From an uncultured Collinsella sp. (lineage in GTDB: Bacteria > Actinomycetota > Coriobacteriia > Coriobacteriales > Coriobacteriaceae), in NCBI GenBank assembly GCA_902496115.1, contig CABUZK010000003.1, positions 1 to 64,000 on the forward strand: a DNA stretch of 64,000 nucleotides. Reading direction: 5' to 3'. A program made the position numbers and the translations under genes. The notes under the pieces were generated by a model. It made no database searches, was not told the origin of the DNA, and worked only from the letters and a program-made list of their open reading frames with translations. Within the stretch, counting starts at the first letter, position 1; every line of letters begins with the position of its first letter. This document shows, piece by piece, positions 32,986-41,562 of this stretch.

Positions 32986-33954
32986 CTAGTACTGCTCGAT
33001 GCCCATGTAGCGACGGACCTCAGGGCTGTGGTCGAACACCTTGCCGCGGGCGGCGCGCAGCTCGCAGCTCATCGCGTAGAAGAAGATCGGCTCCAGGAAC
33101 GAACGCACGCTGGCAGGCACGTCGCCCACACCGTACTCGAGCGCATCGAGCACCATGACCGTATCGGTGTGCGTGTTGAGGAACGCGAGCGCACGCTCCT
33201 CCATGGGGCGGCACTCGCCCGATCCGAGCTGCACAAAGTAGAACACGCCGGGCTCGGTGGCTTCGAACGGGCCGTGGAAGTACTCGCCGGAGTGGATGTA
33301 GCAGCAGTGCTGCCACTGCATCTCCATGAGCGAGCAGATGGCCATAGCGTAGGTCTGGCTAAAGTTGGGGCCGGATCCCAGGATATAGAAGAACTTGTGC
33401 TGCTGGCAGAGCTCGGCAAAGCGATCGCCCAGCTCGGCGTTGACCTTCTCGCGGGCAGCGGGCAGCAGCGCATCCATCTGCTTGAGGCCAGCGTACATGT
33501 CGGCAAGCGCCTCGTAACCCTCTTGCTGGTCGAGCAGCTCGGCAGCCATCAGGGCGCCGATGCCCTGCGGCACCTCGGCCTGCGGCACGCCTTCGCCCCA
33601 CGGATAGACCCAGGTGGTCCACTTGCCGTTATCGATCTTGGAGCCCTCGCAGTCGGTGAGGGCGACAACCTCGGCGCCGGCGGCCAGCGCCATCTCGCAG
33701 CCGTCGACGACCTCCTGCGTGTTGCCGCTGTGGCTGCAGGCGATGACGAGTGACTTCTCGCCAAGACTCTTGGGAGCCATCAGGCAAAACTCGCGTGCCG
33801 TGTAGACCGTCGAGGTAAACGTGGTGGCCTCGCGCTTGAGCAGCTCGTTGGCCGGCATCAGGTCGATCATCGAACCGCCGCAGGCGATCCAAAAGACGTT
33901 CTCAATCTTGCCCTTGCGCTCGATAATTTCCTGAACCAGATCATGTGCGTTCAC
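32986..33954 (-). CDS. SIS domain protein, fructosamine/glucosamine-6-P deglycase-like (1 of 3)
   Basis: 322 residues starting at GTG 33954 (GGAGG nine bases upstream). Two SIS (sugar isomerase) domains: the first has ACGGSMIDLMPA and ACSHSGNTQE (phosphosugar-binding Ser loop), the second GSGPNFSQTY and HSGEYFHGPFE. The HGPFE block and a C-terminal RRYM motif are shared with the genes at 40382 and 45762, and with FrlB/GfrE/GfrF deglycases that split fructoselysine- or glucoselysine-6-phosphate into sugar phosphate and lysine. Two 17-bp direct repeats just upstream, next to a GntR gene, suggest local regulation. The exact substrate is not determined. Confidence 0.8.
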   Translation of the reverse strand: MNAHDLVQEIIERKGKIENVFWIACGGSMIDLMPANELLKREATTFTSTVYTAREFCLMAPKSLGEKSLVIACSHSGNTQEVVDGCEMALAAGAEVVALTDCEGSKIDNGKWTTWVYPWGEGVPQAEVPQGIGALMAAELLDQQEGYEALADMYAGLKQMDALLPAAREKVNAELGDRFAELCQQHKFFYILGSGPNFSQTYAMAICSLMEMQWQHCCYIHSGEYFHGPFEATEPGVFYFVQLGSGECRPMEERALAFLNTHTDTVMVLDALEYGVGDVPASVRSFLEPIFFYAMSCELRAARGKVFDHSPEVRRYMGIEQY

Positions 33955-34010
33955 GGTGATGTTCCTCCTTGTGTGGCGGCTTTGAACGACGACAGCTCGT
34001 ACCTGCGGTC

Positions 34011-34089
34011 GTTCTATGTTGTCCTATTTATAGCACGCACGACGATGCACGTGAAGTCATTTCACCAAATTTGTTCTATGTTGTTCTAT
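34011..34089. promoter_or_regulatory. Two 17-bp operator-like direct repeats
   Basis: GTTCTATGTTGTCCTAT (34011-34027) and GTTCTATGTTGTTCTAT (34073-34089) differ at one base. They lie between the SIS gene start and the stop of the GntR gene at 34099, the likely binding protein. Confidence 0.6.
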
Positions 34090-34098
34090 CTATGGACG

Positions 34099-34857
34099 TT
34101 AGATGTCGAACACGTAGCGCGAGCCCACGATCTTTTGGCGTCCGAGCAGCAGGGGCCGCCCGTCCGCATCGGTAAAGTATGCCTCCATATAGAAGAGCGG
34201 CTCGCCGACCGGCACCTCCAGCAGCGGGGCCGCCTGAGCATCGGCAAGCGCAATCTCCACCGTACAGGGGTCTGACTTGAGCGGCGCACGGCCCGAATGC
34301 TCGGCAACGAGCGCAAAGATGGAATTGTCCGTGAGGTCCTTGTCGGCAAGCGTCTGCAGATAGGGATGGTCGGCCAGCACAAAGGCGTTGTTCTCGAGCA
34401 TGACGGGCACGCCGTCTGCCGTGCGCACGCGCTCGACCACGATGAGCTCGCAGCCGGGTTCCACCCCAAAAAACACCGCGTCCTCGCGCGTCGCCGCAAC
34501 CACCGTGCGCGACACCAGGCATGCTCCGGCCACCATGTCGTTGGCAGCGCAACCCTCAGAAAAGCTCTGAACGTCGCCCTTCTGGACAATCTTGCGCTTG
34601 AGCTTGGGCGCACACACAAACGTGCCCCTCCCCTGCTGGCGGTTGAGATACCCCGCGCGCGACAGCTCCTCGACGGCGCGGCGCACGGTGATGCGTCCCA
34701 CGCCGTAGTACTTCGCGAGCTCCATCTCGGAAGGAATGCGCGAGCCGGATGCGTACACGCCGCGCGCGATCTCGCCCTTTAGGTCGTCCATAACCTGCTG
34801 GTACAGCGGCACGGCGGACACCTCAGTGCGCTCGGTTTTATCGTCGGATGCCATCAT
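34099..34857 (-). CDS. GntR/HutC-family regulator with UTRA domain (1 of 3)
   Basis: 252 residues. N-terminal winged helix PLYQQVMDDLKGEIARGVY, SEMELAKYYGVGRITVRRAV and QQGRGTFV, then a UTRA effector domain (residues ~95-250) that binds phosphorylated sugars or similar small molecules. The start ATG overlaps the recQ stop (TAATG), or the second ATG one codon on is used. It precedes the SIS gene at 32986 on the same strand; the repeats between them are its likely operator. It presumably represses that gene until its sugar-amine phosphate appears. Confidence 0.92.
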   Translation of the reverse strand: MMASDDKTERTEVSAVPLYQQVMDDLKGEIARGVYASGSRIPSEMELAKYYGVGRITVRRAVEELSRAGYLNRQQGRGTFVCAPKLKRKIVQKGDVQSFSEGCAANDMVAGACLVSRTVVAATREDAVFFGVEPGCELIVVERVRTADGVPVMLENNAFVLADHPYLQTLADKDLTDNSIFALVAEHSGRAPLKSDPCTVEIALADAQAAPLLEVPVGEPLFYMEAYFTDADGRPLLLGRQKIVGSRYVFDI

Positions 34858-36839
34858 TACGCTCCATCCCGTGCATGCTCGGACTCAAACTCTTCAATCG
34901 CCGCCATAAACTGCTCGCCAAAGGCATCGGCCTTTTTCTCGCCAATACCGTTGACCTGGATAAGCTCGTCGCGTGTCTGAGGTCGTAGGCGGCACAGGCC
35001 GCGCAGGGCCTTGTCAGAGAAGACCATGTACGGCGCCATCTCCAGCTCGGTCGAAATCTCCTTGCGCAGGGCACGCAGGCGCTCGAACAGCTCGGCATCG
35101 TCACCCACGCGCGGGCGCTGATCTAGCTCGGCCTCCTCACGCAGCAGATCCACCGCGCGGCGGGCACGGGCCGAGGCCTTGCGCTTGGACGCACGACGCT
35201 TGACGGTAAAGGCAAACGCCTCATCCTCGACCTCGGTGGCACGCGGGCCCAGCCCCACGACCGGGTACTGCCCCTGCGAGGTAGCCAGATAACCGCGGCC
35301 GCACAGCTGGCCGATGATGTCCTTGATACGCCCGACCGATTCGCTCGACAGCTCACCGTAGCCGCGGTCCTCGTCCAGATGCATCTGGCGAATGCGCTCG
35401 GTGTTGCCGCCGTGGAGCACGTCGGCGATGAGCGACTTGCCAAAGCGCAAGGGTCGCGTGGCCACATAGCGCACAGCGGCGCGGGCCATATCGGTGACGT
35501 CCTCGACCTCGAACTGCGTGAGGCAGTTGCTGCAGTTGCCGCAGCCCTCGGCCTCGTCCGTGGCGGTGGCGCCCGCACCAGCCGCGGCAGCATGCTCGGC
35601 CGCGGCCTCGTCGCCAAAGTAGCGCAACATATATTCGCGCAGGCAGCCGGTGGTATTGCAATAGCCCTCCATCTGGCTGAGCAGACGATATCGATTCTGG
35701 AGCGCCCACGCGCGCTGCTCGTCGTCAAGCGCCTCATCGGCGGCATCGCCGCGGTCGATTAAAAAGCGGCGCATGCGAAAATCGTTACCGTTCCACAGCA
35801 AGTGACAGCTGGCCGGGTCGCCATCGCGACCGGCGCGACCTGCCTCTTGGTAGTAGGCCTCGATGCTCTCGGGCACGTTGTTGTGGATCACGTAGCGCAC
35901 GTTGGGCTTGTCGATGCCCATGCCAAAGGCGTTGGTGGCAACCATCACCTGAATGTCGTCGTCGATAAAGGCGCGCTGGCTCTGGCGGCGGGCGTCGTTG
36001 CCCATGCCGGCATGGTAGCGGCCAACGCGAATGCCGCTGGGGCCCAGCGCCTCGGCAAGCTCGCCCGCCAGCGCATCGACCGTCTTGCGGGTCGAGCAAT
36101 ACACGATACCGCTCTCGCTCGAATGCGCGATCACATAGTCGCGCACCCACGCCGCTTTGGCCTTGTCGCCCATCTCCTCGCAGCCAAAGTAGAGGTTCTT
36201 GCGATCGAAGCCCGTCACTACCGTCGCGGGATTTTGCAGGCCGAGCATCTGCTGAATGTCCGCGCGCACACGCTCGGTCGCCGTAGCGGTAAAGGCCGCC
36301 ACGATGGGGCGCTGCGGCAGGGAATCAATGAACTCGCGAATCTGCAGGTAGGCGGGGCGGAAATCCTGGCCCCATTGGCTCACGCAGTGGGCCTCGTCAA
36401 TGGCCACGAGCGGCACGCCGATGCCGCCTTCGGCCGCAGCTTCCTGCGCAAAGGCCAAAAAACGCGGCTCAAGCAAGCGCTCGGGCGCCACGTACATAAG
36501 CTGGTAGCGGCCCTCGCGCGCCCGCTTGAGCACGGTGTTTTGCTGGGCCGGAGTAAGGCTGGAGTTGAGATAGCTGGGTCGCGCACCCGCTGCGAGCAAC
36601 GCACGGGTCTGGTCCTCCATAAGCGACAGCAACGGGCTCACCACAAAGGTGATGCCGGGCAGCATGAGCGCGGGCACCTGGTAGCAAATGGACTTGCCGG
36701 CGCCCGTGGGCATAACACCCAGCGCATCGCGACCGGCAAGGATCGCATCGACCATGCGGTCCTGTCCCGGGCGAAACGAGGTGTAGCCAAAATAGGCGCC
36801 GAGCGTGTCGAGCGCCATCTGCTGCATGCTATCGGTCAT
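34857..36839 (-). CDS. recQ: ATP-dependent DNA helicase RecQ
   Basis: 660 residues. Superfamily-2 helicase with MPTGAGKSICYQ (motif I), AIDEAHCVSQWGQDFRP (DEAH plus the RecQ aromatic loop), and AGRAGRDGDPA (motif VI). The RecQ-C-terminal zinc site uses a cysteine pair GCGNCSNC, and an HRDC domain closes the protein (LRGLCRLRPQTRDEL, VNGIGEKKADAFGEQF). It unwinds DNA at stalled forks and in recombination. AGGAAACC precedes the ATG. The gene overlaps the downstream GntR gene by one base, an unusual pairing. An Ala-rich insert AAAEHAAAAGAGATATDEA sits near the zinc region. Confidence 0.96.
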   Translation of the reverse strand: MTDSMQQMALDTLGAYFGYTSFRPGQDRMVDAILAGRDALGVMPTGAGKSICYQVPALMLPGITFVVSPLLSLMEDQTRALLAAGARPSYLNSSLTPAQQNTVLKRAREGRYQLMYVAPERLLEPRFLAFAQEAAAEGGIGVPLVAIDEAHCVSQWGQDFRPAYLQIREFIDSLPQRPIVAAFTATATERVRADIQQMLGLQNPATVVTGFDRKNLYFGCEEMGDKAKAAWVRDYVIAHSSESGIVYCSTRKTVDALAGELAEALGPSGIRVGRYHAGMGNDARRQSQRAFIDDDIQVMVATNAFGMGIDKPNVRYVIHNNVPESIEAYYQEAGRAGRDGDPASCHLLWNGNDFRMRRFLIDRGDAADEALDDEQRAWALQNRYRLLSQMEGYCNTTGCLREYMLRYFGDEAAAEHAAAAGAGATATDEAEGCGNCSNCLTQFEVEDVTDMARAAVRYVATRPLRFGKSLIADVLHGGNTERIRQMHLDEDRGYGELSSESVGRIKDIIGQLCGRGYLATSQGQYPVVGLGPRATEVEDEAFAFTVKRRASKRKASARARRAVDLLREEAELDQRPRVGDDAELFERLRALRKEISTELEMAPYMVFSDKALRGLCRLRPQTRDELIQVNGIGEKKADAFGEQFMAAIEEFESEHARDGA

Positions 36840-36937
36840 GGTTTCCTAACGTCCAAGTCATCTGCCGCCGATTATACGCCGCCACGCGGACCGGTGCCGC
36901 GCGGCTGCCGGCCACGGGCGATGCAATCAAAGACGAA

Positions 36938-37033
36938 CGAGCGTGGATTTTTGGACACTTTCCGGATGAGCGTGGATAATCTCCCACTTTAAGCCCGTCA
37001 CCAAGCCAAAAACGGGAGATTTTCCACGCTCAT
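36938..37033. repeat. Repeat family E, locus 2
   Basis: CGAGCGTGGATTTTTGGAC at 36938-36956 matches the inverted 26410 unit. It is followed by a 20-bp inverted repeat, ATGAGCGTGGATAATCTCCC (36966-36985) with 37014-37033, one mismatch. Confidence 0.7.
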
Positions 37034-37040
37034 TCTGCGG

Positions 37041-37287
37041 GTAGTCATTGGGGACATTCTTGACAAGCGCGGAAACGTCGCTGGTTGAGCATAAGTCAGC
37101 GAAAACGCCCCTAAGCGAGCAAGGTGACGTGAAAGAGGAGGAAAGCGTACTTCGGTACGCGACCGACGATTGAACGTCAGATTGCCGCTTAGGGGCGTTT
37201 GCAGCGTCGACCGGTCCGCCGTTCGTTAGAACGGCGGAACCAAAGGCGCAGCGTCGAGCCGTTGCGCGGTTTGGAAAACCGCGCAAC
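37041..37287. repeat. Palindromic intergenic repeat, family A copy 2
   Basis: Begins GTAGTCATTGGGGACATTCTT. AAACGCCCCTAAGCG (37103-37117) pairs with 37186-37200; GCAA/TTGC and TGACGT/ACGTCA follow as in copy 1; the tip is GCGTAC-TTCG-GTACGC, a C(UUCG)G tetraloop. Two more hairpins follow: TCCGCCGTTC/GAACGGCGGA and GTTGCGCGGTTT/AAACCGCGCAAC, ending five bases from the next stop codon. Confidence 0.85.
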
Positions 37288-37292
37288 TAGAG

Positions 37293-38012
37293 CTACATGA
37301 CCATAACGTAGCGCGATCCCACGTAGTACTGCTTACCCATCAGGACCGGCTCGCCATTGGGACCCGTGAAGCCGGCACGCAGGTTGAGCAGCGGATCGTG
37401 CGGAGCAATGCCCAGCTCGGCCGCCTGCTCGGTATTGGCACGAACGGCCTCGACCGTGCGGTAGCCAACCGAAACAATCGGCGTTCCGCCAACACGCTCG
37501 ACCTCGGCAAAAATCGACTTGTCCTCAAGATCGGCCGTCAACAGCTCACGGTAGGCATCAAACGGCACAAAGATGTTCTCCTCAAAGATGGGCTCGCCGT
37601 CGGCCGTACGCACGCGCTTGATATGCAGCAGCAGCGCATCCTTCTGCAGGCCAAAGAACTCCATCTCGTTTTGGCGCGCCGGAACGATCTGGCGATCGAT
37701 CACGTGCGCACCGGCCTTCATGCCGTTGCCGGCACACAGCGCGGTAAACGTCTGCAGCGTCGAGGCGTGAAACTGGCGATTGATGTGCGGCGTGGAGACA
37801 AAGGTGCCACGGCCCTGCTGCTTAACCAGGTAGCCATCGGAGCACAGCTCCTCGACGGCGCGGCGCACCGTAATGCGGCTCACGTCGTACTGCTCGGCTA
37901 GCTCAAGCTCGGACGGAATACGCTCCTTGGGTGCATAAACACCTTTCTCGATCGCATCCTTGATTTCGTCGTAAATCTGCTGGTAAAGCGGTGCATTTTT
38001 GGGCGCAGGCAT
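37293..38012 (-). CDS. GntR/HutC-family regulator with UTRA domain (2 of 3)
   Basis: 239 residues. PLYQQIYDEIKDAIEKGVY, SELELAEQYDVSRITVRRAVEEL and QQGRGTFVST form the DNA-binding wing; the UTRA domain follows. About 50% of residues match the regulator at 34099 on inspection of the N-terminal half, so they are paralogues. A TATATAACGTCTAG element upstream is shared with the PTS operon and the EamA gene at 44348, suggesting this protein controls both. The ribosome site before the ATG is weak (AAGAG). Single gene with repeat A2 at its 3' end. Confidence 0.92.
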   Translation of the reverse strand: MPAPKNAPLYQQIYDEIKDAIEKGVYAPKERIPSELELAEQYDVSRITVRRAVEELCSDGYLVKQQGRGTFVSTPHINRQFHASTLQTFTALCAGNGMKAGAHVIDRQIVPARQNEMEFFGLQKDALLLHIKRVRTADGEPIFEENIFVPFDAYRELLTADLEDKSIFAEVERVGGTPIVSVGYRTVEAVRANTEQAAELGIAPHDPLLNLRAGFTGPNGEPVLMGKQYYVGSRYVMVM

Positions 38013-38048
38013 ATCTAATCACTCTTATCGAAATATCGAAATAACTAA

Positions 38049-38066
38049 TACGTATATAACGTCTAG
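38049..38066. promoter_or_regulatory. Operator-like site shared with PTS and EamA genes
   Basis: TACGTATATAACGTCTAG, related to TTATAACGTCTTATACG at 44192 and to the complement of 45471-45489, all within 100 bp of gene starts. Confidence 0.5.
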
Positions 38067-38104
38067 TTTCATATTACCTCATAATGATAAAACGATACAC
38101 CCTC

Positions 38105-38153
38105 CCTACCAAAAAGCGACAGCTTCATTTTGGTAGGTTTTATCTGGGCAAAC
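38105..38153. repeat. Repeat family G, copy 2
   Basis: CTACCAAAAAGCGACAGC pairs loosely with CATTTTGGTAGG and continues GTTTTATCTGGGCAAAC, the complement of the start of copy 1. Confidence 0.7.
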
Positions 38154-38231
38154 GAGAGCCTCTCGAAAGCAACGGGGCTTTCGGGGGGCTCGTTCGGATG
38201 GGTTGCGCAGGACCGGCAAAATGCCAATACC

Positions 38232-39239
38232 CTACTTGCCGTCGTCCTGCTGCAGGCTGTCCTGCTCGCTGAGGCGCGCCTGCCTGCTGGCCATGCGTGC
38301 GGGCTTGTCGGGATCGGGAACGGCCGTGGGCATGGGCTCGTCGACATGACCGCCCCACCAGCCGCCCACAAAGTTGAGCGTGTGGAACACATTGATCACG
38401 GCGCCGGGATCAATGTCGCACACCAGCTTGATAATGTCCTGGCTCTCATAGGTCGATACAACGGCGTGCAGCAGGTACATCCTTTCGCGGCTGTATCCGC
38501 CAATGACCTCGGCGCAGCTAATGCCATGCTGAAAATGGTCAACATAGGCGGTCATGACCTCGTCCGCCTTGCGCGTCGTGATCTGCAGCGTCACGCGATC
38601 GTAGCGACGATAGAAGCTGTCGATGGTCTTGGTCGAAATAAACTGGAACACGATGGAGTACGCCGCCTTGTCCCAGCCAAACATAAAACCAAAGATCGCC
38701 AGGATAAAACAGTTAAAACCAAAGATGACGCCCCAGATGGTCTTGCCCGTGTGGTTGGAGACCCACAGCGCGATAAAGTCGGTGCCGCCGGTGGATGCGC
38801 CGGACTTGAGCGCGATGGCAGCGCCCAGGCCCGAGACCACGCCGCCAAAAATGATGAGCATGATCTTGTCGCCCAAAAACGGGGCGAAGTGAAAGACGTT
38901 GAGGAACAGCGACGAGAGCACGACCTGCATCATCGAGAAGATGACGAAGCGCTTGCTAATGCCGCTCCAGCATAGGAGCGCCACGGGGATGTTGAGCGCG
39001 AGCATACCGAGCGAAATGTCGATGTGAACGCCGCCCAGCGAAGTAACGCGATCGAGCAGGACCGCGACGCCGGTAAGACCGCTCGGAAGCAAGTCGGCGG
39101 GCTGAATGAACGCCTGGATCAGGAATGTCTGGAGAACGGCGGAAATGGTGACCGCCACGGCGGTGATGGCGCGGCGGACGATGGCGAGGCGGCCGAGCAC
39201 GAGCACGCAGTCCGTGAGCTGATCGATGGCGTTCGCCAC
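38232..39239 (-). CDS. YitT family membrane protein
   Basis: 335 residues starting with GTG at 39239 (AAAGGAG five bases upstream). Five to six hydrophobic segments in the first 210 residues, including FLIQAFIQPADLLPSGLTGV and SGASTGGTDFIALWVSNHTG, both typical of the YitT/DUF161 family, followed by a cytoplasmic C-terminal DUF2179-like domain (RVTLQITTRKADEVMTAYV, GGYSRERMYLLHAVVSTYE). Function in the family is unknown; transport has been suggested. The ~35-residue charged tail is extra. It is flanked by repeat elements on both sides. Confidence 0.88.
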   Translation of the reverse strand: MANAIDQLTDCVLVLGRLAIVRRAITAVAVTISAVLQTFLIQAFIQPADLLPSGLTGVAVLLDRVTSLGGVHIDISLGMLALNIPVALLCWSGISKRFVIFSMMQVVLSSLFLNVFHFAPFLGDKIMLIIFGGVVSGLGAAIALKSGASTGGTDFIALWVSNHTGKTIWGVIFGFNCFILAIFGFMFGWDKAAYSIVFQFISTKTIDSFYRRYDRVTLQITTRKADEVMTAYVDHFQHGISCAEVIGGYSRERMYLLHAVVSTYESQDIIKLVCDIDPGAVINVFHTLNFVGGWWGGHVDEPMPTAVPDPDKPARMASRQARLSEQDSLQQDDGK

Positions 39240-39378
39240 GTAGGCTCCTTTCGAAGGCAGATATAGTTGTGGGGCATGTCCGCGATTGTAGCATGGAGCG
39301 TGCGGGAGCGCTTCAATTCACCCTCTCTCGACGACCAAAACGGGACCAGCAACCCCCACAACCAAAGGGCAAAATTCC

Positions 39379-39498
39379 AAGTGAGTAGACTTTTTACGAT
39401 CTGCCGAGCACACCCAAAAATAGCCACCTCTGTGACCTGCGGTTTTACAAAGGAAGATATGTTTTGTGCTCGGCCTGCGCCAAAAAGTCTACTCACTT
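39379..39498. repeat. Palindromic repeat D
   Basis: AAGTGAGTAGACTTTTT (39379-39395) and its exact complement at 39482-39498 enclose CCGAGCACA (39404) and TGTGCTCGG (39464). The rest of 39240-39595 has no gene. Confidence 0.75.
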
Positions 39499-39595
39499 AG
39501 CCCGAATCGAAGCCAAACAGATCAAAATCGAAACCGAATTGAGCCAGTCCACCGCAAAAAACGTTTGAACCCGTGCTTCTTGCGGTGAATCGACG

Positions 39596-40225
39596 CTACA
39601 GAGCGGCCAAAATGTCGGTCAGGTTGTCGATGACGACGTCGGCGGCGGACTGGTCCAGGTTGACGCCCTCGTGCGGGCGCAGCGCCAGGACGCGGGCGCC
39701 GGAGCGCTTGCCGGCCTCGATACCCAAAGGCGAGTCCTCGATAACCAGGCACTCAGCAGGCTCCACCCCCAGCGCCTCCATGGCACGCAGGTAGATCTCG
39801 GGGTCGGGCTTAAACGCACTGCACTCGTGACCGCTGATGGTGTAGTCCAGCACGTCGGCGATACCGGCGATCTCCACCAGCTCGTCAATGAGCTCGCGAT
39901 AGGACGAGCTCGCGATGGCGCACTTCACGCCGCGCTCGTGCAGCTCACGCATCACCGGCTCCGTCTGCTCGTTGAGCAGCTCGGCATACGGAACGGGGTG
40001 GTCCGGGCTGTAGACCTGCTTGTACTCCACGCGCAAGCGCTCGCGCAGCTCAACATCGTCGGGCACCAGCGCCTCCCAAATGGCGGGCTCGTTAGACCCC
40101 GAAAGATCGGGAATCTCGTCAAAGTGGAACCCCTTCTCTTCCATAAACGCCACGCGGCGACGGTTGTAGAACCACTCGGTATCGACCAGCACGCCGTCCA
40201 TATCAAACAGCACTGCCTTGATCAT
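39596..40225 (-). CDS. HAD-superfamily hydrolase (beta-phosphoglucomutase/phosphatase type)
   Basis: 209 residues from the ATG at 40225 (GGAGG eight bases upstream; the ATG at 40231 abuts the site). Motif I VLFDMDGVLVDTE with nucleophile Asp8, a helical cap, motif II as AIASSS, and motif III/IV KPDPEIYLRAMEALGVEP followed by VIEDSPLGIEAG. It matches subfamily IA sugar-phosphate hydrolases and mutases. Located next to PTS and SIS genes, it may act on a sugar phosphate produced there. Exact substrate unknown. An own terminator is not obvious. Confidence 0.88.
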   Translation of the reverse strand: MIKAVLFDMDGVLVDTEWFYNRRRVAFMEEKGFHFDEIPDLSGSNEPAIWEALVPDDVELRERLRVEYKQVYSPDHPVPYAELLNEQTEPVMRELHERGVKCAIASSSYRELIDELVEIAGIADVLDYTISGHECSAFKPDPEIYLRAMEALGVEPAECLVIEDSPLGIEAGKRSGARVLALRPHEGVNLDQSAADVVIDNLTDILAAL

Positions 40226-40240
40226 ACGCATCTCCTCCCA

Positions 40241-40290
40241 CCTGCCAAAATGGGACAGGTTTATTTTGGTAGGTATTATCTGGGGTTTTG
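40241..40290. repeat. Repeat family G, copy 3
   Basis: CCTGCCAAAATGGGACAGG followed by TTTATTTTGGTAGGTATTATCTGGGG; matches copies at 29803 and 38105 in the TGCCAAAA/TTTTGGTAGG and TTATCTGGG parts. Confidence 0.7.
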
Positions 40291-40315
40291 CGGCGCGACA
40301 AACACGCCCCCAAAG

Positions 40316-40347
40316 CAAAAAGGGGACGGGGCGCAAACCCCATCCCC
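40316..40347 (-). terminator. Terminator of the PTS-SIS operon
   Basis: GGGGATGGGG pairs with CCCCGTCCCC (one G-T pair) on the minus strand, followed by TTTTTGC. Confidence 0.8.
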
Positions 40348-40381
40348 TCTCAATCAACCCGTAAGGTCTACTTACTTGTGA

Positions 40382-41365
40382 TTAGTAGGAAAGCTTCCAC
40401 ATGTAGCGACGCATGGTCAGCGGGTGCTGACGGGCCTCGGCGATCTGGTTGCCGTACTCACGCATAACGGCAAGGTGCAGCAGCGGGTTGAAGTAGGTGA
40501 CGACGCTCGCGGGCACGACGTCAGCCAGGCCGTAGTCCTTGGAGTCGATCAGAGCGACCTTGGCGCCCATGCGCTTAAGGAAGGTGAGGGCGCGGGCGTC
40601 CATCGGACGGGTGGCGCCATCGGACATGAAGAAGACGTAGGGCTTACCCTCGGTGGAAACCTCGAACGGGCCGTGGAAGTACTCGCCGGTGTTGTAGGCG
40701 GCGGCGTCGATCCACTGCATCTCGGTGAACAGGAAGGCGGCGTGAGAATAAGCCATCTTCTCGGAGGCACCGGAAGCCATGAAGTAAATCATCTTGTCGT
40801 CCTTGAAGTCCTCGGCGAACTTCTTGGCGAGCTTCTTGCAGTGCTGAGCGGCGTTCTCGCAGAGATCGAAGACGTTGGTGAGGCCGGTGATCATGTCCTC
40901 GTAGTGGTCATAGCCCTCGGTCTGCTGAAGGATCTCGACAGCAAGAGCGATGGCATAGCCGGGCTTCTCGCACTTGGCAGCGTAGTTGGCGTGGAAGCCG
41001 TGAACGATGACATGGTCGGCGTCGACGGTCAGAGCGGAGCCAGCCTTGTTGGTGAGGGAGACGACCGGGCAGTTGTGCTTCTTGGCGGTCTTGTTGGCCT
41101 CGACGGTCTCGGGCGTGGAGCCACCGAGGGAGCAGGTGATCACGAAGGTGTGCTCGTTGACCCAGGAAGGCGTGTCGTAGTTGAACTCGTTAGCGGTGAA
41201 GATCTGAACGTTCAGCTTGTCCGTGTTGTTGGCCAGGAAGTACTTGGCGGGGTAAAGGTCGGACATGGAAGCGCCGCAGCCGACGAAGGCGACGCTGTGG
41301 ATCTCGTGGTTGGACAGGACGTCAGCGACGATCTGCTTAGGGAGGTTAAGGTCGATCTCGTACAT
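40382..41365 (-). CDS. SIS domain protein, fructosamine/glucosamine-6-P deglycase-like (2 of 3)
   Basis: 327 residues from the ATG at 41365; AAAGGA lies nine bases upstream, while the ATG at 41374 abuts it. SIS domain 1 has FVGCGASMSDLYPAKYFL and ITCSLGGSTPETVEANKTA; domain 2 has ASGASEKMAYSHAAFLF and YNTGEYFHGPFEVST. It shares HGPFE and the C-terminal MRRYMWKLSY with the gene at 45762 (TRRYMWKLDY), closer than to the one at 32986. It is the last gene of the PTS operon, after IID, so it most likely cleaves the phosphorylated product of that transporter, plausibly a glucose- or fructose-amino-acid adduct. Confidence 0.85.
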   Translation of the reverse strand: MYEIDLNLPKQIVADVLSNHEIHSVAFVGCGASMSDLYPAKYFLANNTDKLNVQIFTANEFNYDTPSWVNEHTFVITCSLGGSTPETVEANKTAKKHNCPVVSLTNKAGSALTVDADHVIVHGFHANYAAKCEKPGYAIALAVEILQQTEGYDHYEDMITGLTNVFDLCENAAQHCKKLAKKFAEDFKDDKMIYFMASGASEKMAYSHAAFLFTEMQWIDAAAYNTGEYFHGPFEVSTEGKPYVFFMSDGATRPMDARALTFLKRMGAKVALIDSKDYGLADVVPASVVTYFNPLLHLAVMREYGNQIAEARQHPLTMRRYMWKLSY

Positions 41366-41457
41366 CTGACACATTCCTTTCGATTTTTGCGGCGCCACAT
41401 TGCCGGGCGCTCGCAGGGTTACCGTGGTTTGGACCGAGTCGCCGGCCCGTTGAGGAT

Positions 41458-41528
41458 GTGACAAAGGGACTGTCCTTTGTCACGTATAGGGATGGAAGCC
41501 TGCCTGGGGTATGGGATACCAGGCAGGC
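41458..41528 (-). other. Two hairpins between IID and the SIS gene
   Basis: GTGACAAAGG/CCTTTGTCAC (41458-41467, 41474-41483) and GCCTGCCTGG/CCAGGCAGGC (41498-41507, 41519-41528) are both perfect 10-bp stems. No T-tract is present, so they may stabilise or process the operon mRNA rather than end it. Confidence 0.6.
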
Positions 41529-41562
41529 CCCCGGGGGAAAGCGGTTAGGCGCTTAGTCGCGA

